A stretch of 64,000 nt of DNA from contig CAVPVB010000024.1 of assembly GCA_963709085.1 (NCBI GenBank), forward strand, positions 868,001 to 932,000. Reading direction: 5' to 3'. Position 1 is the stretch's first letter, and each line of letters begins with the position of its first letter. Below are positions 27,289-36,216 of this stretch, one piece after another. Position numbers and translations under genes: made by a program. Under the pieces are notes generated by a model that worked only from the letters and a program-made list of their open reading frames with translations, was not told where the DNA came from and searched no databases. This DNA is from Rhodovastum sp963709085 (GTDB lineage Bacteria > Pseudomonadota > Alphaproteobacteria > Acetobacterales > Acetobacteraceae).

Positions 27289-27621
27289 TCAGTGCGGTCG
27301 CCCTACCGGATAGCCGCCGAAAATGATGTCCATTGCGTACGTGATGGCGTCGGCCTCCGCCCCGGCCGATGCCACGGTTTCCAGCAGCAGGGCACCGGGG
27401 ATCGCCGCCATGTCCAGCAGCCGTGCCCTGAATTCGGCACCGTCTACGTGCATGCGTGGCGCAATCGCGTCGTGGTCACCCGGGCCAGGCGGCGTCAGCG
27501 GCGCCACGATCCTGGTCGCGGACGGGACGTCGTGGTGCTGGAGAACAAGCAGGTAGGGCGCGCGCACGCCGCGGGCGCTGTGGCGGACGATGTCGAAGCG
27601 GCGAGGGTTATTCGGTGGCAT
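27289..27621 (-). CDS. ccdB: CcdB-family toxin
   Basis: A 110-residue toxin of the CcdB family, which poisons DNA gyrase. RRFDIVRHSARGVRAPYLLV, TRIVAPLTPPG and the C-terminal ITYAMDIIFGG follow the CcdB strands and C-terminal helix that contacts GyrA. The start ATG overlaps the last codons of ccdA by 14 bp, the usual toxin-antitoxin arrangement. The stop lies 6 bp from the GACA end of the neighbouring element. Confidence 0.85.
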   Translation of the reverse strand: MPPNNPRRFDIVRHSARGVRAPYLLVLQHHDVPSATRIVAPLTPPGPGDHDAIAPRMHVDGAEFRARLLDMAAIPGALLLETVASAGAEADAITYAMDIIFGGYPVGRPH

Positions 27622-27877
27622 CTGCGCCGGCATCCTCATGCAGCAACGTCCAGAGGGAGCCGTATTCCTCAAGATAGCGGTCGTGCGCGCGGCACGCCTC
27701 GGCGATCTCCACCTCCCATTTCTCGCGTGTGCGTCGGGCGAGCGCCGACGCGACGGCGTCCTCGGCGAGGGCGGACAAGTTCAGGCCCTCGGCCCGGGCT
27801 TTCGCCACCAGGTCGCTGTTGAGCGTCAGGTTGACGGGCCGCTTGGACGCGTCCGTGTCGTAGAGCCGGCGCTGCAT
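27608..27877 (-). CDS. ccdA: CcdA-family antitoxin
   Basis: An 89-residue antitoxin. The N-terminal KRPVNLTLNSDLVAKARAEG is the RHH DNA-binding region typical of CcdA and should repress its own promoter. The C-terminal EEYGSLWTLLHEDA would wrap the toxin. A GGGAGG site precedes the ATG at 27877. Addiction modules of this kind stabilise plasmids and islands, consistent with the surrounding ParB and integrase genes. Confidence 0.88.
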   Translation of the reverse strand: MQRRLYDTDASKRPVNLTLNSDLVAKARAEGLNLSALAEDAVASALARRTREKWEVEIAEACRAHDRYLEEYGSLWTLLHEDAGADATE

Positions 27878-27899
27878 GCGCGCCTCCCTCATCTTATAG

Positions 27900-28181
27900 A
27901 TGCGCATGTGTAGCGCGCGGCAAATGCACATGCAACGCGGTTTCCGCAACTCCGGCACCGTCGCCCGCATCATCCAGGCCCGCGCCGCCGCGGCCGGCTT
28001 CGAGCGCGACGCCATGGGCGGCCACAGCCTCAAACGAGGCGCCCTGACCACCGGCATGGACCGCGGCGTGCACCCGACCCACCTCAAGCGTTTCAGCCGC
28101 CACCGCACCTACGCCGTGCTCGACGAGTACCTGCAGGTCGGCGATCCGTTCGAGGCGCACCCGCTCAACGGGGTGCTGTAG
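27900..28181 (+). pseudogene. C-terminal fragment of a tyrosine recombinase/integrase
   Basis: GTVARIIQARAAAAGFERDA, GGHSLKRGALTTG, FSRHRTYAVLDEYL and FEAHPLNGVL match the end of phage-type integrases: GHSL-R (box II HxxR region) and the C-terminal helix with Y in DEYL. Upstream core domain is absent. It is likely a leftover of the integrase that brought in the island. Confidence 0.65.
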
Positions 28182-28275
28182 CCCCCTGCCCCACAAAGTT
28201 GTCTCCCGCAAACGTCCCAGCCTGCCATGCCGGGCCGGACCGGCAGCCTCCGTCTTCAACACGACGGAGGAACAG

Positions 28276-28437
28276 ATGATCGCTCTCTACGACCACATCC
28301 AGCACCTGCGCGCCGAACTCGCCGGCTGCTACCTCGCCTCGCCGCAAGAGCGCGCCACCATCAAGGCCGAGCTCGAACAGGCCCTCGCGCGTCAGGCCGA
28401 GCTTGACCGCGACCACGCGGCGGGTGGCGGGGATTAA
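28276..28437 (+). CDS. Small hypothetical protein
   Basis: A 53-residue product, MIALYDHIQHLRAELAGCYL to AAGGGD, with a strong GGAGG site 5 bp before the ATG. It is helical and charged, with a heptad-like pattern (HLRAELAG...ATIKAELEQALARQAEL) that suggests a short coiled coil. It lies in front of the MoxR/VWA genes. No known family. Confidence 0.6.
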   Translation: MIALYDHIQHLRAELAGCYLASPQERATIKAELEQALARQAELDRDHAAGGGD

Positions 28438-28691
28438 CCCTCCGCCTCCTCGGCGGCCCGTGCCAGGCGGGCCGCCATTTCTCCGCCATGGTCCGGGCCA
28501 TCGCGGCTCGCCAAAACGGCAATCGGCGGTTTTGCTGCGGTCGCCGCCACCAGGCCCATAGGCGGCGGCCCCCCTCCCCGGCCAGCCATCGGGCGTCGCA
28601 ACAGCGGCGAGAGGAAGAGGGCGAAGCGAAGGCCGTGAAGGGCGACCAGCCGAGGAGAGAGGCTCCGCGGCGGCCCGTCATGGAGGCCCGC

Positions 28692-29669
28692 ATGAAACCG
28701 TCCGAAGTCGTATCCTCGCTGCAGGTGCTGGCGAAGATCCAGAAACCCGCCTTCCTCTGGGGCGCCCCCGGCGTCGGCAAATCCCAGGTGGTGGCGCAGG
28801 TCGCGACAGCGCTGGCCGTGCGCTTGATCGACATCCGCGCCATCCTGCTCGACCCGGTCGATCTGCGCGGCCTGCCCACCGTCGCGCACGGCAAGGCCGC
28901 CTGGGCCACCCCGGCCTTCCTGCCCGACGATGGCGCCGGCATCCTCTTCCTCGACGAACTCAACGCCGCCCCGCCGCTGGTCCAGGCCGCCTGCTACCAG
29001 CTGGTGCTCGACCGCGCCCTCGGTGAATACCGCCTGCCCGACGGCTGGACCGTCTTCGCCGCCGGCAACCGCGAAGGCGACCGCGCCGTCACCTCGCGCA
29101 TGTCCAGCGCGCTGGCCAACCGTTTCGTCCACCTCAGCTTCGAGCCCGATCTCGACGACTGGTCGCGCTGGGCGATGGGCCAGGCCGATCTGCGGCCGGA
29201 GGTCGTCGCCTTCCTGCGCTGGCGCCCCGACCTGCTGCACCGCTTCGAGCCGGCCGAAAAAGCCTTCCCCTCCCCGCGCGCCTGGGCCTCGGTCTCGCAC
29301 ATCCTCGCCGCCACTCCGCCAGCCGAGATCGAGTTCGCCCTCTACGAGGGCACCGTCGGCCGCGGCGCCGCCATCGAGTTCACCGGCTTCCTGCGCGTGT
29401 TCCGCTCCCTGCCCGCGCTCGACGGCATCCTGCTGAACCCCGCCACCGCGCCAGTCCCTGACGAACCCTCGGCCCTCTGCGCCGTCGCCACCGGCCTCGC
29501 CCGGCGGGCGACCGACCAGAACTTCACCGCGGTCATCCAGTACGCCGGCCGCCTCGCCCGCGAATACGGCACGCTGCTGGTCAAGTCGGCGATCGCGCGC
29601 CTGCCCAGCCTCGCCCACCATCCGGCCTTCACCCGCTGGGCCGTCGCCAACGGCGCCGCCCTGGCCTGA
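28692..29669 (+). CDS. MoxR/AAA_5-type AAA+ ATPase
   Basis: A 325-residue ATPase. The ATG at 28692 has GGAGG 5 bp upstream. Walker A is GAPGVGKS (24-31) and Walker B GILFLDEL (83-90); sensor 1 is in VFAAGNREGD and the arginine-finger region is MSSALANRFVHL. Such ATPases remodel substrates together with a von Willebrand-domain partner (CobST, MoxR-VWA). A VWA protein lies two genes downstream, so the pair may act together. The target is unknown. Confidence 0.88.
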   Translation: MKPSEVVSSLQVLAKIQKPAFLWGAPGVGKSQVVAQVATALAVRLIDIRAILLDPVDLRGLPTVAHGKAAWATPAFLPDDGAGILFLDELNAAPPLVQAACYQLVLDRALGEYRLPDGWTVFAAGNREGDRAVTSRMSSALANRFVHLSFEPDLDDWSRWAMGQADLRPEVVAFLRWRPDLLHRFEPAEKAFPSPRAWASVSHILAATPPAEIEFALYEGTVGRGAAIEFTGFLRVFRSLPALDGILLNPATAPVPDEPSALCAVATGLARRATDQNFTAVIQYAGRLAREYGTLLVKSAIARLPSLAHHPAFTRWAVANGAALA

Positions 29670-29702
29670 ACTTTCCAGTCCCCACCTAAAAGAGTCCCCA
29701 TC

Positions 29703-30587
29703 ATGACCACCACCCCGATCGCGCTCGGCGAGCGTGCGATGCTCGTCAACCTCTCCGTCTCCATCTGGTCCGCCCGCAAGCACGACATCCGCATCAGCGA
29801 CAAAGTCGCCGCCGAGCACGGCGCCGACCGCTCCATGGGCCGCTACGCCAAGCACCTGATCCCGCGCGAGCTGCTCACCGCCGTCAACGCCGCCAACAGC
29901 GCGCTGCGCGACCACCACAACCTCAACACCCTGGCCTGGGGCGATGACGGCACCCGCATCCTCCCCGCCGCCAACTATCTCGGCTACCAGGCGCACCAGC
30001 AGACCCTGGAGGACAAGTTCGGCCGCGCCGTGCGCGATTTCGTCGCCAGCTACCCCGATTACGTCGAAACCGCGCGCAAAGCCCTTAACGGCCTGTTCGA
30101 CCCACGCGATTACCCGGCGCCGACGCAGATCGCCGCGAAATTCGCGGTGCGCCGCCACTTCATGCCGGTCGCCCAGCCCGACGATTTCCGGGTGCGGCTC
30201 GGCGATGCGCAGGTCGCCCGCATCCGGGCCGAAATCGAAACCCGCAACGCCGAACTCATCCAAAACGCCAATCGCGACTTGTGGCAGCGCGTGCACAACG
30301 TCACCACCCGCCTGGTCGACCGCCTCAGCGCCTTCGAGGTCGATCCCATCGCCGGCACCCGCCTCCACCCGTTCCGCGACAGCCTGATCGAGAACGTGCG
30401 CGCCCTGCTGGAGATCATGCCGCGCCTCAACCTCACCGATGATGCCGACATCGAGCGCGTGCGCCAGGACCTCGCCACCAAAGTCGCCTGCCACGAACCC
30501 GAGGCTTTGCGCGAGGACCGCACCCTGCGCGCCGAAGTCGTCGATGCCGCCAGCACCATCCTGGCGCAGATGGAAGGATATTGCTGA
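29703..30587 (+). CDS. DUF3150-family protein
   Basis: A 294-residue protein of the DUF3150 type, found beside MoxR/VWA genes on phages and plasmids. It reads LVNLSVSIWSARKHDIRISD at the N-terminus (a feature of the family) and is largely helical, with no obvious active site. It starts 33 bp after the ATPase and its stop overlaps the VWA start (TGATG), so the three genes form an operon. A structural or adaptor role for the ATPase is possible. Confidence 0.75.
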   Translation: MTTTPIALGERAMLVNLSVSIWSARKHDIRISDKVAAEHGADRSMGRYAKHLIPRELLTAVNAANSALRDHHNLNTLAWGDDGTRILPAANYLGYQAHQQTLEDKFGRAVRDFVASYPDYVETARKALNGLFDPRDYPAPTQIAAKFAVRRHFMPVAQPDDFRVRLGDAQVARIRAEIETRNAELIQNANRDLWQRVHNVTTRLVDRLSAFEVDPIAGTRLHPFRDSLIENVRALLEIMPRLNLTDDADIERVRQDLATKVACHEPEALREDRTLRAEVVDAASTILAQMEGYC

Positions 30588-31723
30588 TGAGCACGGCCTC
30601 CGATCTGTTCGCCAAGGCGCGCGCGGCGTTGCTCGTCGGCGCGCCGTTCTGGGGCGTGCTGTCGCTGCGCCTCGCCCCGGTCGAGGACACCTCGATCCGC
30701 ACCATGCAGACCGACGGCGTGACCATCCGCTTCAACCCCGACTTCGTTTCCGCCCTGTCGCGCGGCGCCCTGCGCACCATGATCGCGCACGAGACGATGC
30801 ACTGCGCCGCCCTGCACCACACCAGGCGCGAGGGGCGCGACCTCCGGCGCTGGAACATCGCCTGCGATCACGCCATCAACCCGCTGCTCGCCGCCGCCGA
30901 TTTCGAGATGCCGGCCGGCCTGCTGCGCGACCCCGCCTATGCCGGCCTGTCCGCCGAGCAAATCTACGACCGCCTCCCCCAGGACTCCGGCGGCGACGGC
31001 AGCGACGACCCCGGCGGCATGGGCGGCGTCACCGACCCGCCGCCCGGCGGCGACGACCCCGGCCAGCCCGGTGCCGGCGCGCCCTCCGCCGCCGACCTCG
31101 CCCGCCAGGAGGAAACCTGGTCGATCGCCACCGCCCAGGCCGAGGCGACCGCCAAGGCCATGGGAATCGGCGCCGCCGACACCGCCCGCGCCATTCGCGA
31201 GCAGGTGGCGCCCCGGCTCGACTGGCGCGAGGTGCTGCGCCGCTACCTCTCCGCCGCCGCGCGGTCCGACTACGCTTGGACCCCGCCCAACCGGCGCCAC
31301 ATCGCTAGCGGCCTTTACCTGCCCTCGCTGCGCAGCGAGGCCCTCGGCCCGGTGGTCATCGGCGTCGACACCAGCGGCAGCATCGACGCGGCGACGCTGG
31401 CCGCCTTCGCCGCCGAGATCACCGCCATCCTCGACGAGGCGGCGCCCGAGACGATCCACGTCGTCTACTGCGACGAGGCCGTTGCCGGCACCGAGACCTA
31501 CGAGCCAGGCGATGCGATCCGCCTCACCCCGCATGGCGGCGGCGGCACCGCGTTCCGGCCGGTGTTTGACTGGATCGCCGGGTCGGACATCCAGCCGGTC
31601 TGCGTTGTCTACCTGACCGACCTCGATGGCAGCGAGTTCGGTCCGGCACCGGATTATCCGGTCCTGTGGGTCAGCACCGGGGCGAACGCTGCGCCGTTCG
31701 GGGAGGTGATTGCGTACAGGTAG
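30587..31723 (+). CDS. Zincin-VWA protein (DUF2201-type putative metallopeptidase)
   Basis: A 378-residue protein with an N-terminal zincin motif, IAHETMHCAALHH (HETMH, residues 68-72), and a C-terminal von Willebrand A domain whose MIDAS reads VDTSGSID (261-265). A low-complexity Gly/Asp/Pro linker (about 133-165) separates them. The family couples a predicted metallopeptidase with a VWA domain and an upstream AAA+ ATPase, as here. The layout suggests an ATP-driven processing machine. Translation is coupled to the DUF3150 gene by TGATG. Confidence 0.85.
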   Translation: MSTASDLFAKARAALLVGAPFWGVLSLRLAPVEDTSIRTMQTDGVTIRFNPDFVSALSRGALRTMIAHETMHCAALHHTRREGRDLRRWNIACDHAINPLLAAADFEMPAGLLRDPAYAGLSAEQIYDRLPQDSGGDGSDDPGGMGGVTDPPPGGDDPGQPGAGAPSAADLARQEETWSIATAQAEATAKAMGIGAADTARAIREQVAPRLDWREVLRRYLSAAARSDYAWTPPNRRHIASGLYLPSLRSEALGPVVIGVDTSGSIDAATLAAFAAEITAILDEAAPETIHVVYCDEAVAGTETYEPGDAIRLTPHGGGGTAFRPVFDWIAGSDIQPVCVVYLTDLDGSEFGPAPDYPVLWVSTGANAAPFGEVIAYR

Positions 31724-31935
31724 GAGCCGGTGGGCGCGGCGTGTATCATTGTCGGATCGGGATGGCCGTCCCAACCGTTTGCAAGAGTTTCTGTGCCGAG
31801 TAGCCTGCAGGCGGCCAAACGTGGCACTCGGGTGACCAAGCGGCCTTCAACGCCCCATTTCGTTTTCGCTTAACGGTGATGAGATGGTTTATGTAAGGAA
31901 CGCGCTCATCGCGCCAGCATGTCTATGGAGGAAAA

Positions 31936-32844
31936 ATGGCGAACACTGAAGCATTCCACAGGTTCAATGCATTCTCTGAAGAATTTGACAGAAACATTAA
32001 AGTTACGTTTGGCTGCTTAGAGTGGCTTAGGTCAAGCAAACCCCACTCAACTGTAAAACACGCACAACTTTCGACGGGCGGAGAGCCGTGGGGTAAGTCA
32101 ATTCTTCTACGAGATCCCGTGGGGCAGGCACTGAGTGCAGTCCGTTTTATTTCGACCATGGGAATAGTACGCGCTATTGCTGCATTGGAAGATTACCTGA
32201 CAGTTTTAGAAGCCGACCATAGCAGAACTGCGTTCTTGCGAACTAACAATTGCAAGCTACCTCGCCCGGTCTTCGCATCAGAGAGAGTTAGTTTCCCGCT
32301 CTCGAATACCTCGTGCGATCTGGGTGTTGCGATCAGTGCATTGTCGGAAGTCATGCCTTTATATCAGTATTTTACAATAGCGAGGCATTGCATTGTTCAT
32401 AGGGGCGGGCGGGCGAGTGATGAGATGGCATCGATTGCAACTTCTTCGGAAGTCGCCAGAACGCACACAAACTGGAAGACAAATAAAGGAACGAGTCTGC
32501 CAGCATTGCCGAAAATTACGGTTGATCAAGAAATAGATTGGTTACCGCGGCACGCAATTTTGTGCATGGCTATATGTTACAAGGCGGCAACGCTCCTGGA
32601 TTCTGAGGTCACGTGCCAATTTGGTGATAGCGGGCTAATATATATGGCTGCTTACTATTCCATTCTGTCAGACGATCGCTTAAAAACAAACGCAACAAAA
32701 TCGCCTGAGAGAATTATAGCAACCGCATTGCACAACAGATATCGATTTAGGGAAATGGCGTTGCCGGATATAGTTGCAGAATTACGAAAAATGAATAAAT
32801 GGGACGATTGCTATCAAGCGTTTAAAAATATTAGCAAGTCTTAG
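31936..32844 (+). CDS. AT-rich cargo gene with HEPN-type RxxxxH motif
   Basis: A 302-residue protein of unknown family. The gene is clearly AT-richer than everything around it (visible from about 31870 to 32840), has no operon partner, and follows a GGAGG site. Residues 145-156 read YFTIARHCIVHRGG: R150-H151-x3-H155 fits the R(N/H/D)xxxH catalytic motif of HEPN RNases, set in a helical protein with a second helical half (residues about 200-245). HEPN proteins are common in anti-phage and toxin systems. The assignment rests on this motif and is tentative. Confidence 0.6.
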   Translation: MANTEAFHRFNAFSEEFDRNIKVTFGCLEWLRSSKPHSTVKHAQLSTGGEPWGKSILLRDPVGQALSAVRFISTMGIVRAIAALEDYLTVLEADHSRTAFLRTNNCKLPRPVFASERVSFPLSNTSCDLGVAISALSEVMPLYQYFTIARHCIVHRGGRASDEMASIATSSEVARTHTNWKTNKGTSLPALPKITVDQEIDWLPRHAILCMAICYKAATLLDSEVTCQFGDSGLIYMAAYYSILSDDRLKTNATKSPERIIATALHNRYRFREMALPDIVAELRKMNKWDDCYQAFKNISKS

Positions 32845-32980
32845 GGATGAGGGTATGTGCTCTTCTCTCAAGGCGGCCGCCTTGTGGGCTAGTTGTAGAG
32901 TGAAAGGGCCGAGTGAAATTTCGTGACGGGTCAGGTGTTGAGAGATCGTCTCCCAACCGGCCCGTCGCGGAGACCCCGAG

Positions 32981-35014
32981 ATGGCTGCTTCCCCCAAGAT
33001 CGTGCTGAGCCGGTCGCAGGACATTCCCTTCAACAAACTGGTGCTGAGCCAAGCCAATGTCCGCCGGGTCAAGGCCGGCGTGTCGGTCGAGGCGCTGGCC
33101 GAGAGCATCGTCCGCCATTCGCTGCTGCAAAGCCTGACCGTCCGCCCGGTGCTGGACGCCGACGGCCAGGAGACCGGCCTGTTCGAGGTGCCGGTCGGCG
33201 GCCGGCGCTTCCGCGCGCTGGAGTTGCTGGTCGCGCAGAAGCGCATGAACAAGACCGCCCCGGTGCCCTGCATCATCCGCACCGACGGCATCGCCGAGGA
33301 GCACAGCCTCGCCGAGAACACCGACCGCGAGGCGCTGCACCCGCTCGACCAGTTCCGCGCCTTCCAGACCCTGCGCGAGAAGGGCCGCGGCGAGGAGGAC
33401 ATCGCGGCCGCCTTCGCCGTCACCGCCGCCGTGGTCCGCCAGCGCCTGAAGCTGGCCGCCGTTTCCCCTCGCCTGCTCGATGTTTACGCAGAGGGCGCCA
33501 TGACCCTCGACCAGCTGATGGGCTTCGCCATCTCGGACGACCATGCAAGGCAGGAACAGGTGTGGGAGTCGGTCTCCCGCAGCTGGACCCCGGCCTCGCC
33601 GGCTCAGATCAAACGGCTGCTGACCGAGGGCGCGGTACATGCCGCCAACAAGCGCGCCGTGTTCGTCGGCATCGACGCCTACGAGGCCGCCGGCGGCACG
33701 GTGCTGCGCGACCTGTTCGAGCAGGACGGCGGCGGCTGGCTGCAGGACCCGGCGCTGCTCGACCGCCTGGTGGCCGACCGGCTCGCCCATGAGGCCGCCG
33801 CGCTGCGCGCCGAAGGCTGGAAATGGGTCGAGGCGGTCGAGACCCTGCCGTACGGCTACCGCTCCGGCCTGCGGCTCATCCAGGGCAGCACCACCCTGAC
33901 CGAAGACGAGCAGGCCGCGCTCGCCGCCCTACAGGCCGAATACGATGCCCTCTCTGAAGAACACGACGGGCTGGACGAACTGCCCGACGAGGTCGATGCG
34001 AAGTTCGCCGAACTCAAGGAGGCGCTGGCCGCGTTCGAGACGAAGCCGCCGCGCTTCACGCCGGAGGAAACGGCGATCGCCGGCGCCTTCCTCAGCGTCG
34101 CCCCGAACGGCCAGCTGCAGGTCGAGCGCGGCTATGTCCGCCCCGAGGACGAACCCCCGGCGCCGGCCGGGGAAGCCGAGGCCGATGCACCAGCGGAAGC
34201 GTCCCCCGCGCCGGCGCCCCTCCCGACCCGGGCAGCCGCGGCGGCGAGCCATGCCGGCCCGTCGGTCAGCGCCGACATCGCCGACCTGCCCGAGGAGGAC
34301 GAGGGCATCAAACCCCTGCCCGACCGGCTGCTGACCGAGCTGACCGCCCATCGCACGCTGGCCCTGCGCAACGCCCTGGCGGATGACTGGGACGCCGCCC
34401 ACCTCGCGGTGCTGCACGCGATGTGCCTGCCCCTGTTCTACCGGGCGGCGGGCGAGACCTGCCTGGAGATCACCGCCCGTTCATCCGGCTTCACCGCCCA
34501 GGCGCCGGGGCTGAACGACAGCGCCGCCGCCCGTGCCCTCGATGCCCGCCACGAAGCCTGGGCACAGCAACTGCCGGAGACGGCGGAGCATCTGTGGGCG
34601 ACGTTGCAGGCGCTCGACCATGACAGCCGCCACGCTTTGTTCGCCCATTGCGCCGGCCTCACCGTCAACGCGGTGATGACCCCGTACGACCGCCGGCCGC
34701 GGGCGCTCGCCCATGCCGACGTTCTGGCCGGCGCGACCGGTCTCGACATGGCGGCCGCCGGCTGGACCCCGACGGTCGACACCTATCTCGGCCGGGTGAC
34801 CAAGGCGCGCATCCTCGAAGCGGTGCGCGAGGCCAGGGGCGAGGCCGCCGCCACGCCGCTCGCCGGCCTGAAGAAACCGGAGATGGCCGAGGCGGCGGCG
34901 CAGTTGCTCGCCGGCACCTTCTGGCTGCCCGAGGCGCTGCGGACTCCGGGGACCACCGCGCCGGCGCCGGAGGACAGCGCTCCCGCCGAGGCCATGGAGA
35001 TGGTCGCCGCCTGA
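32981..35014 (+). CDS. Large ParB/KorB-like nucleoid or plasmid partition protein
   Basis: A 677-residue ParB-family protein. The ParB/sulfiredoxin domain (about residues 15-110) has LSQANVRRVKAG, VPVGGRRFRALELL and ENTDREALHPLDQF; an HTH region (about 120-200) follows with AAFAVTAAVVRQRL. The long C-terminal half, including an Ala/Pro-rich linker (about 385-425), is not in chromosomal ParB. This size and layout are typical of plasmid or integrative-element ParB-like proteins. No ParA gene is adjacent. Confidence 0.85.
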   Translation: MAASPKIVLSRSQDIPFNKLVLSQANVRRVKAGVSVEALAESIVRHSLLQSLTVRPVLDADGQETGLFEVPVGGRRFRALELLVAQKRMNKTAPVPCIIRTDGIAEEHSLAENTDREALHPLDQFRAFQTLREKGRGEEDIAAAFAVTAAVVRQRLKLAAVSPRLLDVYAEGAMTLDQLMGFAISDDHARQEQVWESVSRSWTPASPAQIKRLLTEGAVHAANKRAVFVGIDAYEAAGGTVLRDLFEQDGGGWLQDPALLDRLVADRLAHEAAALRAEGWKWVEAVETLPYGYRSGLRLIQGSTTLTEDEQAALAALQAEYDALSEEHDGLDELPDEVDAKFAELKEALAAFETKPPRFTPEETAIAGAFLSVAPNGQLQVERGYVRPEDEPPAPAGEAEADAPAEASPAPAPLPTRAAAAASHAGPSVSADIADLPEEDEGIKPLPDRLLTELTAHRTLALRNALADDWDAAHLAVLHAMCLPLFYRAAGETCLEITARSSGFTAQAPGLNDSAAARALDARHEAWAQQLPETAEHLWATLQALDHDSRHALFAHCAGLTVNAVMTPYDRRPRALAHADVLAGATGLDMAAAGWTPTVDTYLGRVTKARILEAVREARGEAAATPLAGLKKPEMAEAAAQLLAGTFWLPEALRTPGTTAPAPEDSAPAEAMEMVAA

Positions 35015-35095
35015 CGCTGCGGAACCCGGCGTGGCGGCAACGCCGCGCCGGGTCCCCTGCCCTGCTGTTTTCACGCCCGATCCGGAGCCTTCCCC

Positions 35096-35479
35096 ATGAC
35101 CAGCCCAGCCGCGGCGCTGGCCGCCCGTCTCGCGCAGGATGCCGAGGTGGTGTGCCGCTTCTATCTCTCCAACGGCCGCCGCCAGGGCCGCTACTGGCTG
35201 GTCGGCGATGTCCGCAACACCCCCGGCCGCAGCCTGTATGTGTGCCTCACCGGCCCCTCCTCCGGCCGCGGCGCCGCCGGCCATTGGACCGATGCCGCAA
35301 CGGACCAGCATGGCGACCTGCTCGACCTGATCCGCCTCAACCGCGGCTGCACCCGCCTGTCGCACACGCTGGACGAGGCCCGCGCCTTCCTGCGCCTGCC
35401 GCGTCCGCCGGCACGCCCCGGCAGGCCGCCCCGGCCCGAGTTTAACAGTGAAAACAGAACGATCTTTCTCCATCAATAG
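35096..35479 (+). CDS. N-terminal fragment of a primase/toprim-type protein
   Basis: A 127-residue product that keeps only the N-terminus of plasmid primase-like proteins. RLAQDAEVVCRFYLSNGRRQ, GRSLYVCLTGP and AGHWTDAATDQHGDLLDLI resemble the zinc-finger-like head that precedes a toprim domain. The toprim part is missing; the frame leaves the gene near 35440 where IS-derived sequence begins. It is therefore probably inactive. Confidence 0.6.
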   Translation: MTSPAAALAARLAQDAEVVCRFYLSNGRRQGRYWLVGDVRNTPGRSLYVCLTGPSSGRGAAGHWTDAATDQHGDLLDLIRLNRGCTRLSHTLDEARAFLRLPRPPARPGRPPRPEFNSENRTIFLHQ

Positions 35480-35535
35480 GTTGCAGGCGCGCGAAGGGTT
35501 CTTAGCACTACACTGCCGCGGTGGGGGCGGACCGA

Positions 35536-35743
35536 TCAGGCCGCGGCGGGCGTGGGATCGGCGTCGCGGATGTTCGGCGGCAGCGCGACGCCGACCGCCT
35601 GGAAGGCCTTCCCAACCACGCCGGTCGCCGGCGTGCGCAGGATGAAGCGCTTGCCGTCCTGCTCGGCCTCGATTTCCTGCAGCCGATCGAGATCGGCGAG
35701 CAACGCGCGCCATTCCGGCTTCAGCTGCGCGGCGGCCAGCCGG
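35536..35743 (-). pseudogene. C-terminal fragment of an IS1634-like transposase
   Basis: Minus strand ends KPEWRALLADLDRLQEIEAE, DGKRFILRTPATGVVGKAFQ and VGVALPPNIRD. This is the end of IS1634/IS4-type transposases. The frame is cut off on its upstream side exactly where the 108-bp palindromic repeat starts. Confidence 0.55.
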
Positions 35744-35851
35744 CAGGGCAATCGGGTGAAGGAAGGCCAGGGCTCTGCCCGCCGTCGCGCGTAGCGCGCC
35801 TTCGGCGCGACGGCCGAGAGGCCCCTGGCCTTCCTTCACCCGATTGCCCTG
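35744..35851. repeat. 108-bp palindromic repeat element with perfect 29-bp ends
   Basis: The left end CAGGGCAATCGGGTGAAGGA AGGCCAGGG is the exact reverse complement of the right end. The interior carries GTCGCGCGTAGCGCGCC and a CGAGAGG hairpin. It is the complete short form of the dispersed repeat and lies between IS1634- and IS66-type fragments, both of which stop at its borders. Confidence 0.9.
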
Positions 35852-36216
35852 CAACACCTCGCCGCACGTCTTGCAGGCCTGCGGGTAGTGGTCGACGATG
35901 GCATCGGGCGCCTCGCTCGGGCGCAACGTCGCACCCGGATGGCCACGCTGCCCGCCGGTCTTCTTGCCCGATGGTTGCCGCAGACTGCGAACCCGCGGCG
36001 GTTTCTTCCTACGTCGCTGGAGGGCGACTTGCCGCTGTTGGTGCTGTTCAGCCCGACCTGGCGCTCCAGGTCGGCGATCCGAGCCCGCAACGCCGTCGTC
36101 TCGGTTGTGTGACGGGCTTCTTGCGCCGCCAGTTCAGCCGCATGGCGATCCTCGTGCGCCAGGTTCAGCGCAACGAGGTCGCCTTTCGAGAGTCGACTGA
36201 GTGCGGCACGATCCAT
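35852..36216 (-). pseudogene. N-terminal fragment of IS66-family TnpC transposase
   Basis: Starting at 36216, MDRAALSRLSKGDLVALNLA, ALRARIADLERQVGLNSTNS and GKSPSSD match the TnpC head. After a frameshift near 36030 it continues GQRGHPGATLRPSEAPDAIV and CKTCGEVLQ (zinc finger). The frame then enters the palindromic repeat (GNRVKEGQG). The DDE domain is missing. Confidence 0.75.

Noticed and set aside
28434..30494. A 686-codon minus-strand frame opposite the MoxR and DUF3150 genes
   Set aside because: Shadow of the ATPase with intact Walker motifs; composition Gly/Val/Asp-rich without family features.
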